Assembly: GCF_028736215.1 (NCBI RefSeq) | Contig: NZ_CP117883.1 | Span: 6,820,001-6,884,000, forward strand | Origin: Mucilaginibacter sp. KACC 22773 | GTDB taxonomy: Bacteria > Bacteroidota > Bacteroidia > Sphingobacteriales > Sphingobacteriaceae | DNA length: 64,000 bases | Direction of reading: 5' to 3' | Part shown: piece after piece, positions 53,942 to 63,689 of the stretch | Position numbering within the stretch: the stretch's first letter is position 1 | Layout of the letters: every line of letters begins with the position of its first letter | Position numbers and translations under genes: made by a program | Notes under the pieces: generated by a model | What the model was told of the DNA's origin: nothing | What the model saw: only the letters and a program-made list of their open reading frames with translations | Database searches by the model: none

Positions 53942-54883
53942 ATGAAAAAATATAAACTTATCGTGCTGCTTATTATTATGGGCAGCGGTACAGTCTCATT
54001 TGCACAGCGAACCGTTACCGATACGGCATCAAAAAAGCCGCAGTTAAAGGAGTTGTTTGTAAATGCCGGACTTCAATATATTTCCAACTTAACGTACGCC
54101 GGACGTCGCGACGATAGCAGCGTGCCATTATTACTGCCAACGCTTACACTGGTAAGCAAACATGGATTTTTCCTGAGTGCCATCGGTTACTTTGATCTTA
54201 ACGGATCAAAATCGGGCGCCGAAGGATTAAGTATAACTCCCGGATATGTTTTTGGGTTTGATAGTAAAAAGTATTACGGCGGCACCATATCGGCCACCAA
54301 GTTTTTTATCACCGGCAGCAGCCCTATCATCCTCTCGTCTTTTAATGCCACCATTGATGGTTCATTGTACGCCAACCCCGATAATATTGTAAAACTGAGC
54401 ATTGGCGGTAGTTACCGCTTTGACAAAAACAACAAAAACGATATCATCAATACTGCCGAACTATCTAAGGAGATATTTGCAGTTAAAACCGGTGCCACGA
54501 AATTAAATGGCCTTAAGCTTACGCCAACCGCATCGCTATATGCCGGTACACAATCGTTTTACCAAACCTACTACACCGAGTCGCAGGTAACCCGATCGGT
54601 AGAGACCCCGCAGAAACAAACGCCTATTAACATATTGTTCCCAAATCAGCCTAAACAAACTATCATCACCCAAACCGTAACCCAGGAAAATCAAAAGGAA
54701 GTAAGGAAATATCAGTTGCTTGCCTTTAGCGGGTCGATACCGGTTACCTATGTTATAAACAAAGTGCAGATAGTTTTTACACCATACCTCATAAAACCAT
54801 TTAACCAGGTTGATTATGTGAGTAATACATCAAAAAATGGGCTTTACTTTTTATTTTCGGCGGGGGCCAGCGTAACTTTTTAA
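53942..54883 (+). CDS. Exported beta-rich protein, probable outer membrane barrel, unrecognised
   Basis: A 313-residue protein with a signal peptide (cleavage after SFAQ). The remainder shows alternating strands such as FVNAGLQYISNLTYAG, FFLSAIGYFDLNG and LYFLFSAGASVTF, ending in a C-terminal aromatic F as in outer membrane barrels. A QTP/QPK-rich loop lies at about 210-240. I do not recognise the family. It follows the alanine-rich gene after a terminator and precedes the M1 peptidase gene by 88 bp. Confidence 0.68.
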   Translation: MKKYKLIVLLIIMGSGTVSFAQRTVTDTASKKPQLKELFVNAGLQYISNLTYAGRRDDSSVPLLLPTLTLVSKHGFFLSAIGYFDLNGSKSGAEGLSITPGYVFGFDSKKYYGGTISATKFFITGSSPIILSSFNATIDGSLYANPDNIVKLSIGGSYRFDKNNKNDIINTAELSKEIFAVKTGATKLNGLKLTPTASLYAGTQSFYQTYYTESQVTRSVETPQKQTPINILFPNQPKQTIITQTVTQENQKEVRKYQLLAFSGSIPVTYVINKVQIVFTPYLIKPFNQVDYVSNTSKNGLYFLFSAGASVTF

Positions 54884-54971
54884 TATAATTGCGTTTTTTC
54901 TCGCGTAAAAATATTAACACATGGTTTAAATGCTATGGTTTTTTATAAACTTCGCATTTAAACCGTTTTGT

Positions 54972-56576
54972 ATGCGTTCAATCCTCTACTATAAAAAACT
55001 ATTTCCTGCTGCTTTTGCCTTTTTCGCGTTATCTGCCCATGCCCAGGTTCCCGGCTCGGCAATTGATGTGCAGCACTACAATTTTGCGTTACAGCTTAAT
55101 GACGACAATAACAATATAAAAGGCGAGGCCACCATAGCCATAAAATTTATAAAGGATGCTGCCTCCTTTAGCCTGAACCTGACAAAAAAGAATGCAGGAG
55201 GCAAAGGGATGACCGTATCTGCGGTGACCGAAAATGGTAAACCTCTTAAATTTGAACAGGATAGCGATGCTGTTAAAATATACACACTGGTAAAAGCCCC
55301 CAGCAGGCATAACTTTGTAATTAGCTACGAAGGTGTACCTGCCGATGGATTGATCATATCAACCAACAACTTTGGCCACCGTACTTTTTTTGGCGATAAC
55401 TGGCCAAATAGGGCCCATAATTGGCTCCCCTGCGTTGACGACCCGGCAGATAAAGCTACCGTTGACTTTGAAGTAACCGCGCCCGATCATTACCAAGTGG
55501 TGGCCAACGGTTTACAACTGGAAGAGAAAGCCCTGGATAATCACTTAAAACTTACCCATTGGCAGGAAAACGTGGTGCTACCTACCAAAGTAATGGTTAT
55601 TGGCGTTGCCGAATTTGCCATTGACCATCCCGGCGATGTAAGCGGTATCCCGGTTTATTCCTATGTGTTTCCCGAAAACAAGGAGGCCGGTTTTAAAAAC
55701 TATGCTATTGCCAAAGATATACTGCCATTTTTCATCAAAAAAGTTGGCCCTTACAGTTACGAGAAACTGGCCAACGTACAATCGAAAACGATATTTGGCG
55801 GGATGGAAAATGCAAGCGCGATATTTTACTTTGAAGAGTCGGTTACCAGCAAAGGCATCGAGGAGTTAATGGCGCACGAAATAGCCCACCAATGGTTTGG
55901 TGATGGCGCAAGCGAAAAAAACTTTGCCCACCTGTGGCTAAGTGAAGGTTTTGCCACCTACATGACCAACCTATACCTGGAAAATAAATATGGGGCCGAT
56001 ACCTTAAAAAAGCGGCTAATTGAGGATAGGCAAACCGTTATTGATTTTGAAAAGAAAAGGCTTAGCCCGGTGGTTGATACCGCTGTAAAAAACAAGTACA
56101 TGCAATTGCTAAACGCCAACAGTTACCAAAAAGGCGGCTGGGTACTGCATATGCTTAGACGCAAGCTGGGGGATGTTATATTTTGGAAAGGCGTAAGTAA
56201 TTATTACACCATGTATAATGGCCGCAACGCGAACACTGCCGACCTATGCGCAGTGATCGAAAAAGCCAGCGGCCAAAACCTAAAACTATTTTTTAAACAA
56301 TGGTTACGAACAGCCGGTCACCCCGATTTAAAGATAACATGGATGCAACGCGCAAATAGTTCTGTTGTCGAAATATCGGTAACACAAAAACAGGCATCGC
56401 TTTACGAGTTCCCGTTGGAGCTTACGGTTAACGGCAAGCCCTACACCATGAATATTAAAAATAAAGAAACCGGGCTTAAAGTGCCGGTGACTACTGGTGA
56501 CGCTAAAATAATGGTTGATCCTAACGTAAATTTACTGGCATCCTTTAGCCTGGAAGGCATTACTGCACAGAAGTAA
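54972..56576 (+). CDS. Secreted M1-family zinc aminopeptidase
   Basis: A 534-residue M1 metallopeptidase when started at the ATG at 54972, which directly begins a signal peptide (RSILYYKKLFPAAFAFFALSAHAQ); an ATG 42 bp upstream is possible. The active site is complete: FGGMENAS (the GAMEN-type exopeptidase loop) and HEIAHQWFG with the third ligand in LSEGFATY 18 residues on. It lacks the ERAP-like C-terminal domain, so it is the short periplasmic form. It probably completes peptide breakdown together with the M28/M61 enzymes encoded elsewhere in the window. Confidence 0.93.
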   Translation: MRSILYYKKLFPAAFAFFALSAHAQVPGSAIDVQHYNFALQLNDDNNNIKGEATIAIKFIKDAASFSLNLTKKNAGGKGMTVSAVTENGKPLKFEQDSDAVKIYTLVKAPSRHNFVISYEGVPADGLIISTNNFGHRTFFGDNWPNRAHNWLPCVDDPADKATVDFEVTAPDHYQVVANGLQLEEKALDNHLKLTHWQENVVLPTKVMVIGVAEFAIDHPGDVSGIPVYSYVFPENKEAGFKNYAIAKDILPFFIKKVGPYSYEKLANVQSKTIFGGMENASAIFYFEESVTSKGIEELMAHEIAHQWFGDGASEKNFAHLWLSEGFATYMTNLYLENKYGADTLKKRLIEDRQTVIDFEKKRLSPVVDTAVKNKYMQLLNANSYQKGGWVLHMLRRKLGDVIFWKGVSNYYTMYNGRNANTADLCAVIEKASGQNLKLFFKQWLRTAGHPDLKITWMQRANSSVVEISVTQKQASLYEFPLELTVNGKPYTMNIKNKETGLKVPVTTGDAKIMVDPNVNLLASFSLEGITAQK

Positions 56577-56631
56577 TAAGCTTGTTACTATTTGCTAAAT
56601 AAATCAACAGCCTATTGATTTATAAATTTTT

Positions 56632-56670
56632 ATAATTATCATTGTGTAATACCTACACAATGATAATTAT
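56632..56670. repeat. 17-bp perfect hairpin before the carboxylesterase gene
   Basis: Bases 56632-56648 are the reverse complement of 56654-56670, with a 5-nt loop (ATACC). The stem is AT-rich with a central TGTGTA. It could be a terminator of the M1 gene or an operator of the next gene. Confidence 0.75.
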
Positions 56671-56758
56671 TGGTTTATTGCCCAATAAATCATGGTAATG
56701 GTATACGTTATTCAGCCCCCGGATAATCCATAAACCAATTATATTAAACCAGATAACC

Positions 56759-58387
56759 ATGAATAAAAACTCAACATTTTGGGCTTTGCTGGCCATTTGC
56801 CTGCTGCCATTATTTGGCTACAGCCAAAGCAGCGATGCCATTATTGCCGGCGAAAGTGTAGCCGTAACCAGCACCGATGCAGGGCAGGTACGCGGGTACG
56901 TCCACAACGGTACCTTTAATTACAAAGGCATACCTTACGCAACTGCCAAACGTTTTATGGCACCCGAAAAGCCCGCTCCATGGCAGGGTGTCCGCGCATC
57001 GCTGGTATACGGCGCTGTTTGTCCTATCGACCCAACCACTACTGTTAACGACCCTATTGAGTTTGGCTTTCAGCACAACTGGGGCTATATGAATGAGGAT
57101 TGTCTGAAACTCAACGTTTGGACTCCAGGCATTAACGATCAAAAGAAACGCCCCGTAATGGTTTGGCTGCATGGCGGCGGTTTTGCTGCCGGCTCGGCCA
57201 TTGAACTGCCATCCTATGATGGCGAAAACCTGAGCAAAAAAGGCGATGTTGTGGTGGTATCCATTAACCATCGTTTAAACCTGCTGGGCTTTTTAAACCT
57301 GTCGGCCTATGGCGATAAATATAAATCATCGGCCAACGTGGGTATGATGGATATTGTTGCTGCCCTGCAATGGGTAAAACAAAATATAGCCAGCTTTGGC
57401 GGCGATCCGGATAACGTAACTATTTTTGGCCAGTCGGGTGGTGGCGGCAAGGTTACTACCTTAATGGCGGCGCCATCAGCAAAAGGCTTGTTCCATAAAG
57501 CTATTGTACAAAGCGGCAGTTACCAGTCAAAATTTATGGATAACGATGTATCAAAAAGAATTGGCGCGGCTATGCTGGAAGTATTGAACCTGCAGCCAAA
57601 CCAGGCTGATTCGTTACAAACCATATCATACGAACGCCTGAGCGCCGCCGCAAAAAAAGCGTTACCTAAAGTTGCCCAGCAATTAAAAACCGAAGGTAAA
57701 TCCGTTGCCGGTTTTGGCCTGGGCTGGGAGCCGGTTAACGATGGCGTGTTTTTACCCTACCAGTTAAATGACCCGGCCGCTGCCGAACTATCAAAAAACA
57801 TTCCCTTACTGGTTGGCTCAACTAAAACCGAATTTATGGCCTCGCTGATAAACCCGGCTATCCGTAACTTTAGTATGGACGATGTTAAAGGATATCTTCA
57901 AAAAAAATATGCTGATAAAACAGAAGCTTATATGGCCGAGGTTTTAAAAGCCTACCCGGGCACTGTAAAACCATCCGATTACCTGGATATCGATTTAGCA
58001 ACTTTCAGGCCGGGTGTTATCCGCCAGGCCAACGCAAAATCGGCAGTAACCGGCGCGGCGCCGGTTTATATGTATATGTTTACCTGGCAATCACCAGTGG
58101 CCGATGGCATGTTTAAATCCATCCATTGTATCGATATCTGTTTTGAGTTTGATAACATTAAACGCTGCGAAGAAATGACCGGCGGTGGTAAGGATGCCTA
58201 CGCCTTAGCCAATAAAATGAGCCAGGCCTGGATAAATTTTGCCCGTACCGGTAACCCAAATGCCAAAGGCTTACCCAACTGGCCTGCTTACACCGCCCAA
58301 AACGGCGCGGCTATGTTATTTGATAACAAAGCCGAAGTAAAATATCATCATGACGCTGCCCTGCTTCAAATGGCATCGGCAAAATAA
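56759..58387 (+). CDS. Type B carboxylesterase family protein, exported
   Basis: A 542-residue alpha/beta-hydrolase with a signal peptide (cleavage near GYSQ). Type B carboxylesterase marks: MNEDCLKLNVWTPG, oxyanion region WLHGGGFAAGS, the nucleophile elbow GQSGGGG with the serine near residue 226 (usually GESAGG, here Gln replaces Glu), and the histidine in SIHCIDICFEFDN. It hydrolyses esters; natural substrate unknown. Preceded by a 39-nt hairpin structure and followed by a terminator, so monocistronic. Confidence 0.92.
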   Translation: MNKNSTFWALLAICLLPLFGYSQSSDAIIAGESVAVTSTDAGQVRGYVHNGTFNYKGIPYATAKRFMAPEKPAPWQGVRASLVYGAVCPIDPTTTVNDPIEFGFQHNWGYMNEDCLKLNVWTPGINDQKKRPVMVWLHGGGFAAGSAIELPSYDGENLSKKGDVVVVSINHRLNLLGFLNLSAYGDKYKSSANVGMMDIVAALQWVKQNIASFGGDPDNVTIFGQSGGGGKVTTLMAAPSAKGLFHKAIVQSGSYQSKFMDNDVSKRIGAAMLEVLNLQPNQADSLQTISYERLSAAAKKALPKVAQQLKTEGKSVAGFGLGWEPVNDGVFLPYQLNDPAAAELSKNIPLLVGSTKTEFMASLINPAIRNFSMDDVKGYLQKKYADKTEAYMAEVLKAYPGTVKPSDYLDIDLATFRPGVIRQANAKSAVTGAAPVYMYMFTWQSPVADGMFKSIHCIDICFEFDNIKRCEEMTGGGKDAYALANKMSQAWINFARTGNPNAKGLPNWPAYTAQNGAAMLFDNKAEVKYHHDAALLQMASAK

Positions 58388-58409
58388 AAATCTGCAAGTT
58401 TAATAATAT

Positions 58410-58438
58410 AAAACGGCTGCCTTTTGGTGGCCGTTTTT
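58410..58438 (+). terminator. Terminator after the carboxylesterase gene
   Basis: AAAACGGC..CC-TTTT-GG..GCCGTTTT stem-loop followed by T. Confidence 0.75.
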
Positions 58439-58625
58439 GTTTACCCGAAAGGTAACGCTATCCCGGTTTATTGACGTTTAGTCGCTCGCGCAAACTTTTA
58501 TATGGCAATCTTCAAAAATTTGAAATTTTTACATAATATAATTTTGCAGTTTGCGTTATCAACCAAACAATCCATTCCATCGGCTCGTTTAACTACCAAC
58601 TATTAACCTTTAAACCATTAACATC

Positions 58626-59015
58626 ATGAACACAGCAGCAATTAAATCCATGTATGTAACCGCTTACAGATGGAACGCCAGAAATTTCGGACAAGGTGGC
58701 CTACCCAAATTTAACTCGCTTTTTGGCGTAAGTTTCCTGTTAATCCTTTTGCTAACCAACCTGCTGATGTTTACCCAGCTTTGCTTACACCAAAAATGGT
58801 TTAATATTAACCAGGTAACTGCAACTGTAATGCTTTTGGCCGCCTCGGGCGCACTGCTGCTTAATTACTTTATATTACTAAACAACGGCCGGTTTAAAAA
58901 ATGGAATATTGCATTTGAAAAACTGAGCAAAAACAATCAAAAAGTATGGTCAATTATGTTGATGGCCTATGCTGTGATTTCCTGTGTCTTTTTCCTGTTT
59001 GTAAATACCCTTTGA
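58626..59015 (+). CDS. Small three-helix membrane protein, unrecognised
   Basis: A 129-residue protein with three membrane helices (about 31-52, 63-86, 107-127) and a basic N-terminus. No motif of known function and no family recognised. The start codon follows a normal leader, and the reading frame has ordinary composition. Monocistronic between two spacers. Confidence 0.6.
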   Translation: MNTAAIKSMYVTAYRWNARNFGQGGLPKFNSLFGVSFLLILLLTNLLMFTQLCLHQKWFNINQVTATVMLLAASGALLLNYFILLNNGRFKKWNIAFEKLSKNNQKVWSIMLMAYAVISCVFFLFVNTL

Positions 59016-59174
59016 TCTTTCAAAAAATATCAGCCTGATTTTGACCGTGTTGGGTACACAATAACAAAATTTAACTATCCGGTTATTTTAGGGCTATGCT
59101 AATTACATGAATTGTGTGTTATTTTGTATTATCTGCCGGCAATACCGGCGGGTAATATAAAGTATACCGTAGCC

Positions 59175-59828
59175 ATGAAAAAAATCACAAAATTCAGCTG
59201 TTTTATTTCCTTACTTACCTGCGCCATACTAAACGTTGCCCAGGCACAAACCAAAGCCGACGTGTTTAACCCTAAAGTACCGGTTACCTGGCTGGGAATG
59301 GATTTTTCCCAGGCAAGGTTTATTGGTTCTGAAGCGGCATACAAGGCGTCGGGCGAACTATTGAACTCCGAGTTTGTAGGTAAATTTATCCCGGCATGGG
59401 CAAACCTGTTTATAACCGAGCCAAAAACATACAACGTGCCCCGTGCTTCGCACCGAGATAGTGTACACTTTGCATTCAAGGTTACCGAAGCTGTAAATAA
59501 CGCCATCACCAAAAACTTTTTTACCGAGAAGCCAAGCGACTTTAGTACCCTTAAAGAAAAAGACATTGTTGATTTGGTAAAGAATTATGATTTCCAGGGC
59601 CAGAAAGGCCTGGGCATGATGATGTTTGTTGAAGGTATGAGTAAAGCAACACATGAGGCCGGTGCCTGGGTAACCTTTGTAAACATGAACGATAAAACGG
59701 TTTTATTTACCGTTTACAAAACCGGGAACAGCCGTGGTTTCGGCTTCCGTAACTATTGGGCACATTCGTGGTACAACATCCTGAAAGATTTTGCAAGCGA
59801 TTTTGATACGTATAAACAACGGTTATAA
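59175..59828 (+). CDS. Unrecognised exported protein
   Basis: A 217-residue protein; the ATG at 59175 opens a signal peptide (KKITKFSCFISLLTCAILNVAQAQ), so it is preferred over upstream non-ATG starts. The mature part contains VPVTWLGMDFSQARFIG, a segment with several conserved-looking aromatic residues, and ends GNSRGFGFRNYWAHSWYNIL. No family recognised; resembles small periplasmic proteins that are widespread in Bacteroidota. Followed by a terminator. Confidence 0.7.
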   Translation: MKKITKFSCFISLLTCAILNVAQAQTKADVFNPKVPVTWLGMDFSQARFIGSEAAYKASGELLNSEFVGKFIPAWANLFITEPKTYNVPRASHRDSVHFAFKVTEAVNNAITKNFFTEKPSDFSTLKEKDIVDLVKNYDFQGQKGLGMMMFVEGMSKATHEAGAWVTFVNMNDKTVLFTVYKTGNSRGFGFRNYWAHSWYNILKDFASDFDTYKQRL

Positions 59829-59838
59829 CATTTGACAG

Positions 59839-59863
59839 CGGCGCCCATAAGGCGCCGTTTTTG
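59839..59863 (+). terminator. Terminator after the 59175 gene
   Basis: CGGCGCC-CATAA-GGCGCCG followed by five T. Confidence 0.85.
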
Positions 59864-59944
59864 TTTTAGGGCACATTTTTATATTCCTTTTATGTTGCGA
59901 TACTTAAAAATTTTTATCTTACGCTTTGAACAAACTTTATCATC

Positions 59945-61483
59945 GTGTTAGTTAAAACTTTTGGCAGTGCGGTTTATGGGATACAGGCTATCACCATTAC
60001 AGTTGAGGTAAATATAGCGGCAGGGACCAAATATTTTATTGTGGGCCTGCCCGATGTGGCTATTAAGGAAAGCTATTTCCGTATTGATTCGGCACTAAAA
60101 AATTGCAATTTCAGGATGCCGCGCCAGCAGGTGGTGGTAAATATGGCCCCGGCCGATATCAAAAAAGAAGGCTCGTCATATGACCTTACCATTGCTACCG
60201 CCGTGTTGGCTGCCTCGGGCCAGTTGGATGCCGAAGAACTGGATAAGTACATCATCATGGGCGAGCTATCGCTTGATGGCAGCCTGCAACCCATCAAAGG
60301 TGCGTTGCCCATTGCTATACAGGCCCGTAAAGACGGGTTTAAAGGATTCATCCTCCCTAAACAAAACGCCCGCGAGGCCGCCATTGTAAATGACCTGGAG
60401 GTTTATGGTGTTGAAAGCATTAAAGAAGTGGTAGGCTTTTTTAATGGCGATATCAAGCTCGAACCTGTAATAGTAAACACCCGCGAAGAGTTTTACGACA
60501 GCCTGTGCAACTACGACAGCGACTTTAGCGAAGTACGCGGCCAGGAAAACATCAAACGCGCCCTGGAAATTGCAGCCGCGGGCGGTCATAACGTTATCCT
60601 GATAGGCCCGCCGGGAGCCGGCAAAACCATGCTGGCCCGCAGGCTGCCATCTATTTTACCACCACTAAGCTTATACGAAGCGTTAGAGACCACCAAAATC
60701 CATTCTGTTGCAGGTAAGCTTGCCGCTGCCGATGCATTGGTAACTATCAGACCTTTCAGGAGCCCGCACCATACCATCAGCGACGTAGCACTCGTAGGCG
60801 GCGGCAGCAATCCCGCCCCCGGCGAAATTTCGCTGGCCCACAATGGAGTTTTGTTCCTGGACGAATTGCCCGAATTTAAACGCAGCGCCCTGGAAGTAAT
60901 GCGCCAGCCGCTTGAAGAACGTCGTGTAACCATATCAAGGGCAAAGTTTACGGTTGATTACCCATCAAGCTTTATGCTGGTAGCCAGTATGAACCCCTGC
61001 CCCTGCGGCTATTACAACCATCCCGAAAAAGAATGTATTTGCCCGCCGGGAATGGTGCAAAAATACCTGAGCAAAATATCCGGCCCGTTGTTGGACAGAA
61101 TCGACCTGCATGTGGAGGTTACCCCGGTTAATTTCAACGAGCTATCGTCAGACAGGCTGGCCGAAAAAAGTGAAAACATCCGAGAACGCGTAATCAAAGC
61201 CCGCGAAATTCAGATAGAACGTTTTGGCAACCGCCCCGATTTACATGCCAACGCCCAAATGAGCCCCCAAATGGTACGCGACCTGTGCAAAATAGATGCC
61301 GCCGGCCAAACCCTCCTGAAAAAAGCCATGGAAAAGCTTGGCCTGAGCGCCCGCGCCTATGACCGCATCCTGAAAGTGGCCCGCACCATTGCCGACCTTT
61401 CCGCCAGCGAAGACATTAAACTGGAACACCTGGCCGAAGCTATTCATTTCAGGAGTTTGGATAGAGAGGGCTGGGCTGGGTAA
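59945..61483 (+). CDS. comM: YifB/ComM-family magnesium-chelatase-like AAA+ ATPase
   Basis: A 512-residue protein starting at GTG. Domains: N-terminal Lon-like/ChlI N domain (about 1-165; GLPDVAIKESYFRIDSALKN), AAA+ core with Walker A GPPGAGKTM (about 221-229) and Walker B FLDELPEF, a cysteine cluster NPCPCGYYNHPEKECICPP (about 349-367) and the C-terminal Mg-chelatase domain (SARAYDRILKVARTIADL). ComM homologues are hexameric helicases that drive branch migration of integrated DNA during transformation and are linked to recombination. No other competence gene is adjacent. Confidence 0.95.
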   Translation: MLVKTFGSAVYGIQAITITVEVNIAAGTKYFIVGLPDVAIKESYFRIDSALKNCNFRMPRQQVVVNMAPADIKKEGSSYDLTIATAVLAASGQLDAEELDKYIIMGELSLDGSLQPIKGALPIAIQARKDGFKGFILPKQNAREAAIVNDLEVYGVESIKEVVGFFNGDIKLEPVIVNTREEFYDSLCNYDSDFSEVRGQENIKRALEIAAAGGHNVILIGPPGAGKTMLARRLPSILPPLSLYEALETTKIHSVAGKLAAADALVTIRPFRSPHHTISDVALVGGGSNPAPGEISLAHNGVLFLDELPEFKRSALEVMRQPLEERRVTISRAKFTVDYPSSFMLVASMNPCPCGYYNHPEKECICPPGMVQKYLSKISGPLLDRIDLHVEVTPVNFNELSSDRLAEKSENIRERVIKAREIQIERFGNRPDLHANAQMSPQMVRDLCKIDAAGQTLLKKAMEKLGLSARAYDRILKVARTIADLSASEDIKLEHLAEAIHFRSLDREGWAG

Positions 61484-61719
61484 TTATAGTTAAAACAGAG
61501 GCTTAAGGTAAAATAGTCTATATTGTAGATATCAAACTGCGCGGGTTAATCTTCATTAATGCTTTATATCTGATATGCGGTTTGGAAATTATTTTGCTTC
61601 TCCTTAAAAAAAACAGGAAAGCAACTGGCGTGTATATTGGATGTTTTCTTTATATTAGACGCCAAAACCGAACCTTATTGACCTGCGCTCAACTCAATCA
61701 ATCAAACTTTTTAATCAAA

Positions 61720-62442
61720 ATGAAAAAACTATCAATTCTGTCTTTGCTTTTAATGCTGTGCATTACATTTAGCTATGCGCAAAGTAAAAAAGTAGCTGTG
61801 GTTACTTTTTATGCTGTGAAGAAAATTGGCGTTGCCGATTTTGGCTCAGCTGCTACCATTGCTGTTTCTAAACTTGTTGACGATCCTAATTTTAACATGT
61901 CACCACTTTTGGTGAATTTTCATGATCAATTTTTTAACACCTATTCAAAAGAATTTCCTTTTGAGCTTTTGCCAGAGACGCAGGTGATTACTAATGCCGA
62001 CTATAAAGCATTTACCCCGGCGGGCGAAGCAACAGGCGGGGTTTTGAAAGACAATTATAATATAGCTATTGAAGGCTATAAAGTGGTACTACCTTTAATG
62101 GGGCATAGCAACGAAGATGCTTTGCTTAAGATATTTAGCCAGGCCGATGGCGTTATGAAAGTTTATATTGATTTTGACCTGGTTAAAATTGGTTTTGGCG
62201 GAATGGGTGTAGTTAAAGTTAATGCCCATGCCAATATTGCACTGTTCAATAAAGCAGGAGATAAAGTGTTTTCTATCAAAGAAGACGCAAAATCAAAAGG
62301 TGGGAGCGCGCTTATTGGCGGTGTACCTGTTTTGACTGCTGAAAAAATATTGCCAATGTGCGAAAGTGCATTGACAGAACTGATGAACGCGCTGCAAAAA
62401 GATTTACCTAAGATGGTAAAAAAGTCCGATTCGAAATTGTAA
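61720..62442 (+). CDS. Unrecognised exported protein
   Basis: A 240-residue protein; the ATG at 61720 begins a signal peptide (KKLSILSLLLMLCITFSYAQ), whereas the longer frame upstream lacks support. The mature protein starts KKVAVVTFYAVKKIGVADFG and alternates strands and helices; its glycine-rich C-terminal half (KIGFGGMGVVKVNAHANIALF) suggests a lipid- or membrane-facing fold. No family recognised. Confidence 0.65.
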   Translation: MKKLSILSLLLMLCITFSYAQSKKVAVVTFYAVKKIGVADFGSAATIAVSKLVDDPNFNMSPLLVNFHDQFFNTYSKEFPFELLPETQVITNADYKAFTPAGEATGGVLKDNYNIAIEGYKVVLPLMGHSNEDALLKIFSQADGVMKVYIDFDLVKIGFGGMGVVKVNAHANIALFNKAGDKVFSIKEDAKSKGGSALIGGVPVLTAEKILPMCESALTELMNALQKDLPKMVKKSDSKL

Positions 62443-62495
62443 GGTATTATCGCTGCTTTTAACAGCAAGCTATTTAAATTTACTATCACTGTGGC

Positions 62496-62525
62496 AAAGT
62501 CTCAATTCGAAAGATTTGAGACTTT
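62496..62525. terminator. Convergent terminator
   Basis: AAAGTCTCAA (62496-62505) pairs with TTGAGACTTT (62516-62525). It lies between convergent genes, so it may serve both. Confidence 0.75.
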
Positions 62526-62600
62526 TTATTACATTTATATCACCTCACTATCAGGTAATGAAACTTCGGACCACTTTGTACAATTAAGAATACTAATACC

Positions 62601-63689
62601 TCACTTCGATTGCTCAATCAGTTGCTTGGCTATTCCTATTTTGGCATCGACAAGCTTGCCGGCGATAGTTGGGTCGGCAAGCATTACATCTTCGTCGTCT
62701 ATTTCAATACTGTTTAGTATGGCCAGGGATGTACCTACTGTACTTGTTTTTTGCAGGTTGGTGGTATAATCAAGCGCCTGTTTTAAAGTAGAGTTGTATA
62801 TGGCTAAAAATGTGCCGCCAATTAACTGGGTAATTATGCCTGCCGATGTTGACAAAATGGATACCAACGATGTGTTTTTATCGGTGCTATCGCTGCTGAT
62901 AGCCTTACCTATGCCCCAAAATATCAGTATAAAACCGATGACCATTACAATAACGCTCAGTATAAAAGTCCAGGTATTTTGTTCCAGGTTACGGCGATAG
63001 TAGGTATCAAGGGTAGTTTGGGCCGATACCCAGCTCAGTCTGATATCCTTTGGGTTATTGCTGGCATTTAGCTGGGCCCTGGCGCGTTCGGCCTTGTCGC
63101 GCTCAAGGCTTATCCGGTACCCGGTTATCAACAGCAAAAAAATGTCGACACCTAAAAATACCGCAATTGGCGTTGCCCATGGCGACCACCAATTACCGCC
63201 GGTTATAAACTGGCTGAGGCCATACTTGTTAAAAAAGGATTTTGATACCGTATTTTGCACCCTATCGGTCAATTCATTGGGATTATAGCCTGCCGTATCT
63301 GAAAGTTTGCTTAAACTTTCAATCACCTGCTTATCATTATCCATGCGGATAACGCTATCTGTTGTCATAAAGCGGTCTATCGGTATTGCCATGTAGCCGC
63401 CGTGAGCCATTTCATGCGTCATATCTGTACGTACGCTATCAATATATTGGGGCGTGAGCTTTTTGTTAAGATGCCTGGCAAGTACCTTGTTTGTAGACAA
63501 AACAAGGTCTATTGACCTCGATTTTTCAAAAATATAGTTCACCCTGAAATAAGAGGCCAGCAGATAAAATATGATACCCAATATAATCGTAAGCATTTGT
63601 ATCCGGTAAGCCATCCGCATGTATTGAAGTACCGACCTTACAGGCTTGGTGGACTGTTGTATTGAGGGGGCGTTAAGTGGTTGGGCCAT
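62601..63689 (-). CDS. Four-helix membrane protein with a TRADD-N-associated-TM-like C-terminal region
   Basis: A 362-residue protein. Helix 1 is at about 31-54, a soluble part (about 55-165) follows with few features, helix 2 at about 168-190, and helices 3 and 4 at about 240-262 and 278-300. The C-terminal part (YYRRNLEQNTWTFILSVIVM, AGIITQLIGGTFLAIYNSTL, then a long helix) is reminiscent of the two-helix TRADD-N-associated membrane domain found in bacterial signalling/conflict proteins. That resemblance is by eye and uncertain. Position and neighbours do not indicate a function; it is monocistronic. Confidence 0.6.
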   Translation of the reverse strand: MAQPLNAPSIQQSTKPVRSVLQYMRMAYRIQMLTIILGIIFYLLASYFRVNYIFEKSRSIDLVLSTNKVLARHLNKKLTPQYIDSVRTDMTHEMAHGGYMAIPIDRFMTTDSVIRMDNDKQVIESLSKLSDTAGYNPNELTDRVQNTVSKSFFNKYGLSQFITGGNWWSPWATPIAVFLGVDIFLLLITGYRISLERDKAERARAQLNASNNPKDIRLSWVSAQTTLDTYYRRNLEQNTWTFILSVIVMVIGFILIFWGIGKAISSDSTDKNTSLVSILSTSAGIITQLIGGTFLAIYNSTLKQALDYTTNLQKTSTVGTSLAILNSIEIDDEDVMLADPTIAGKLVDAKIGIAKQLIEQSK

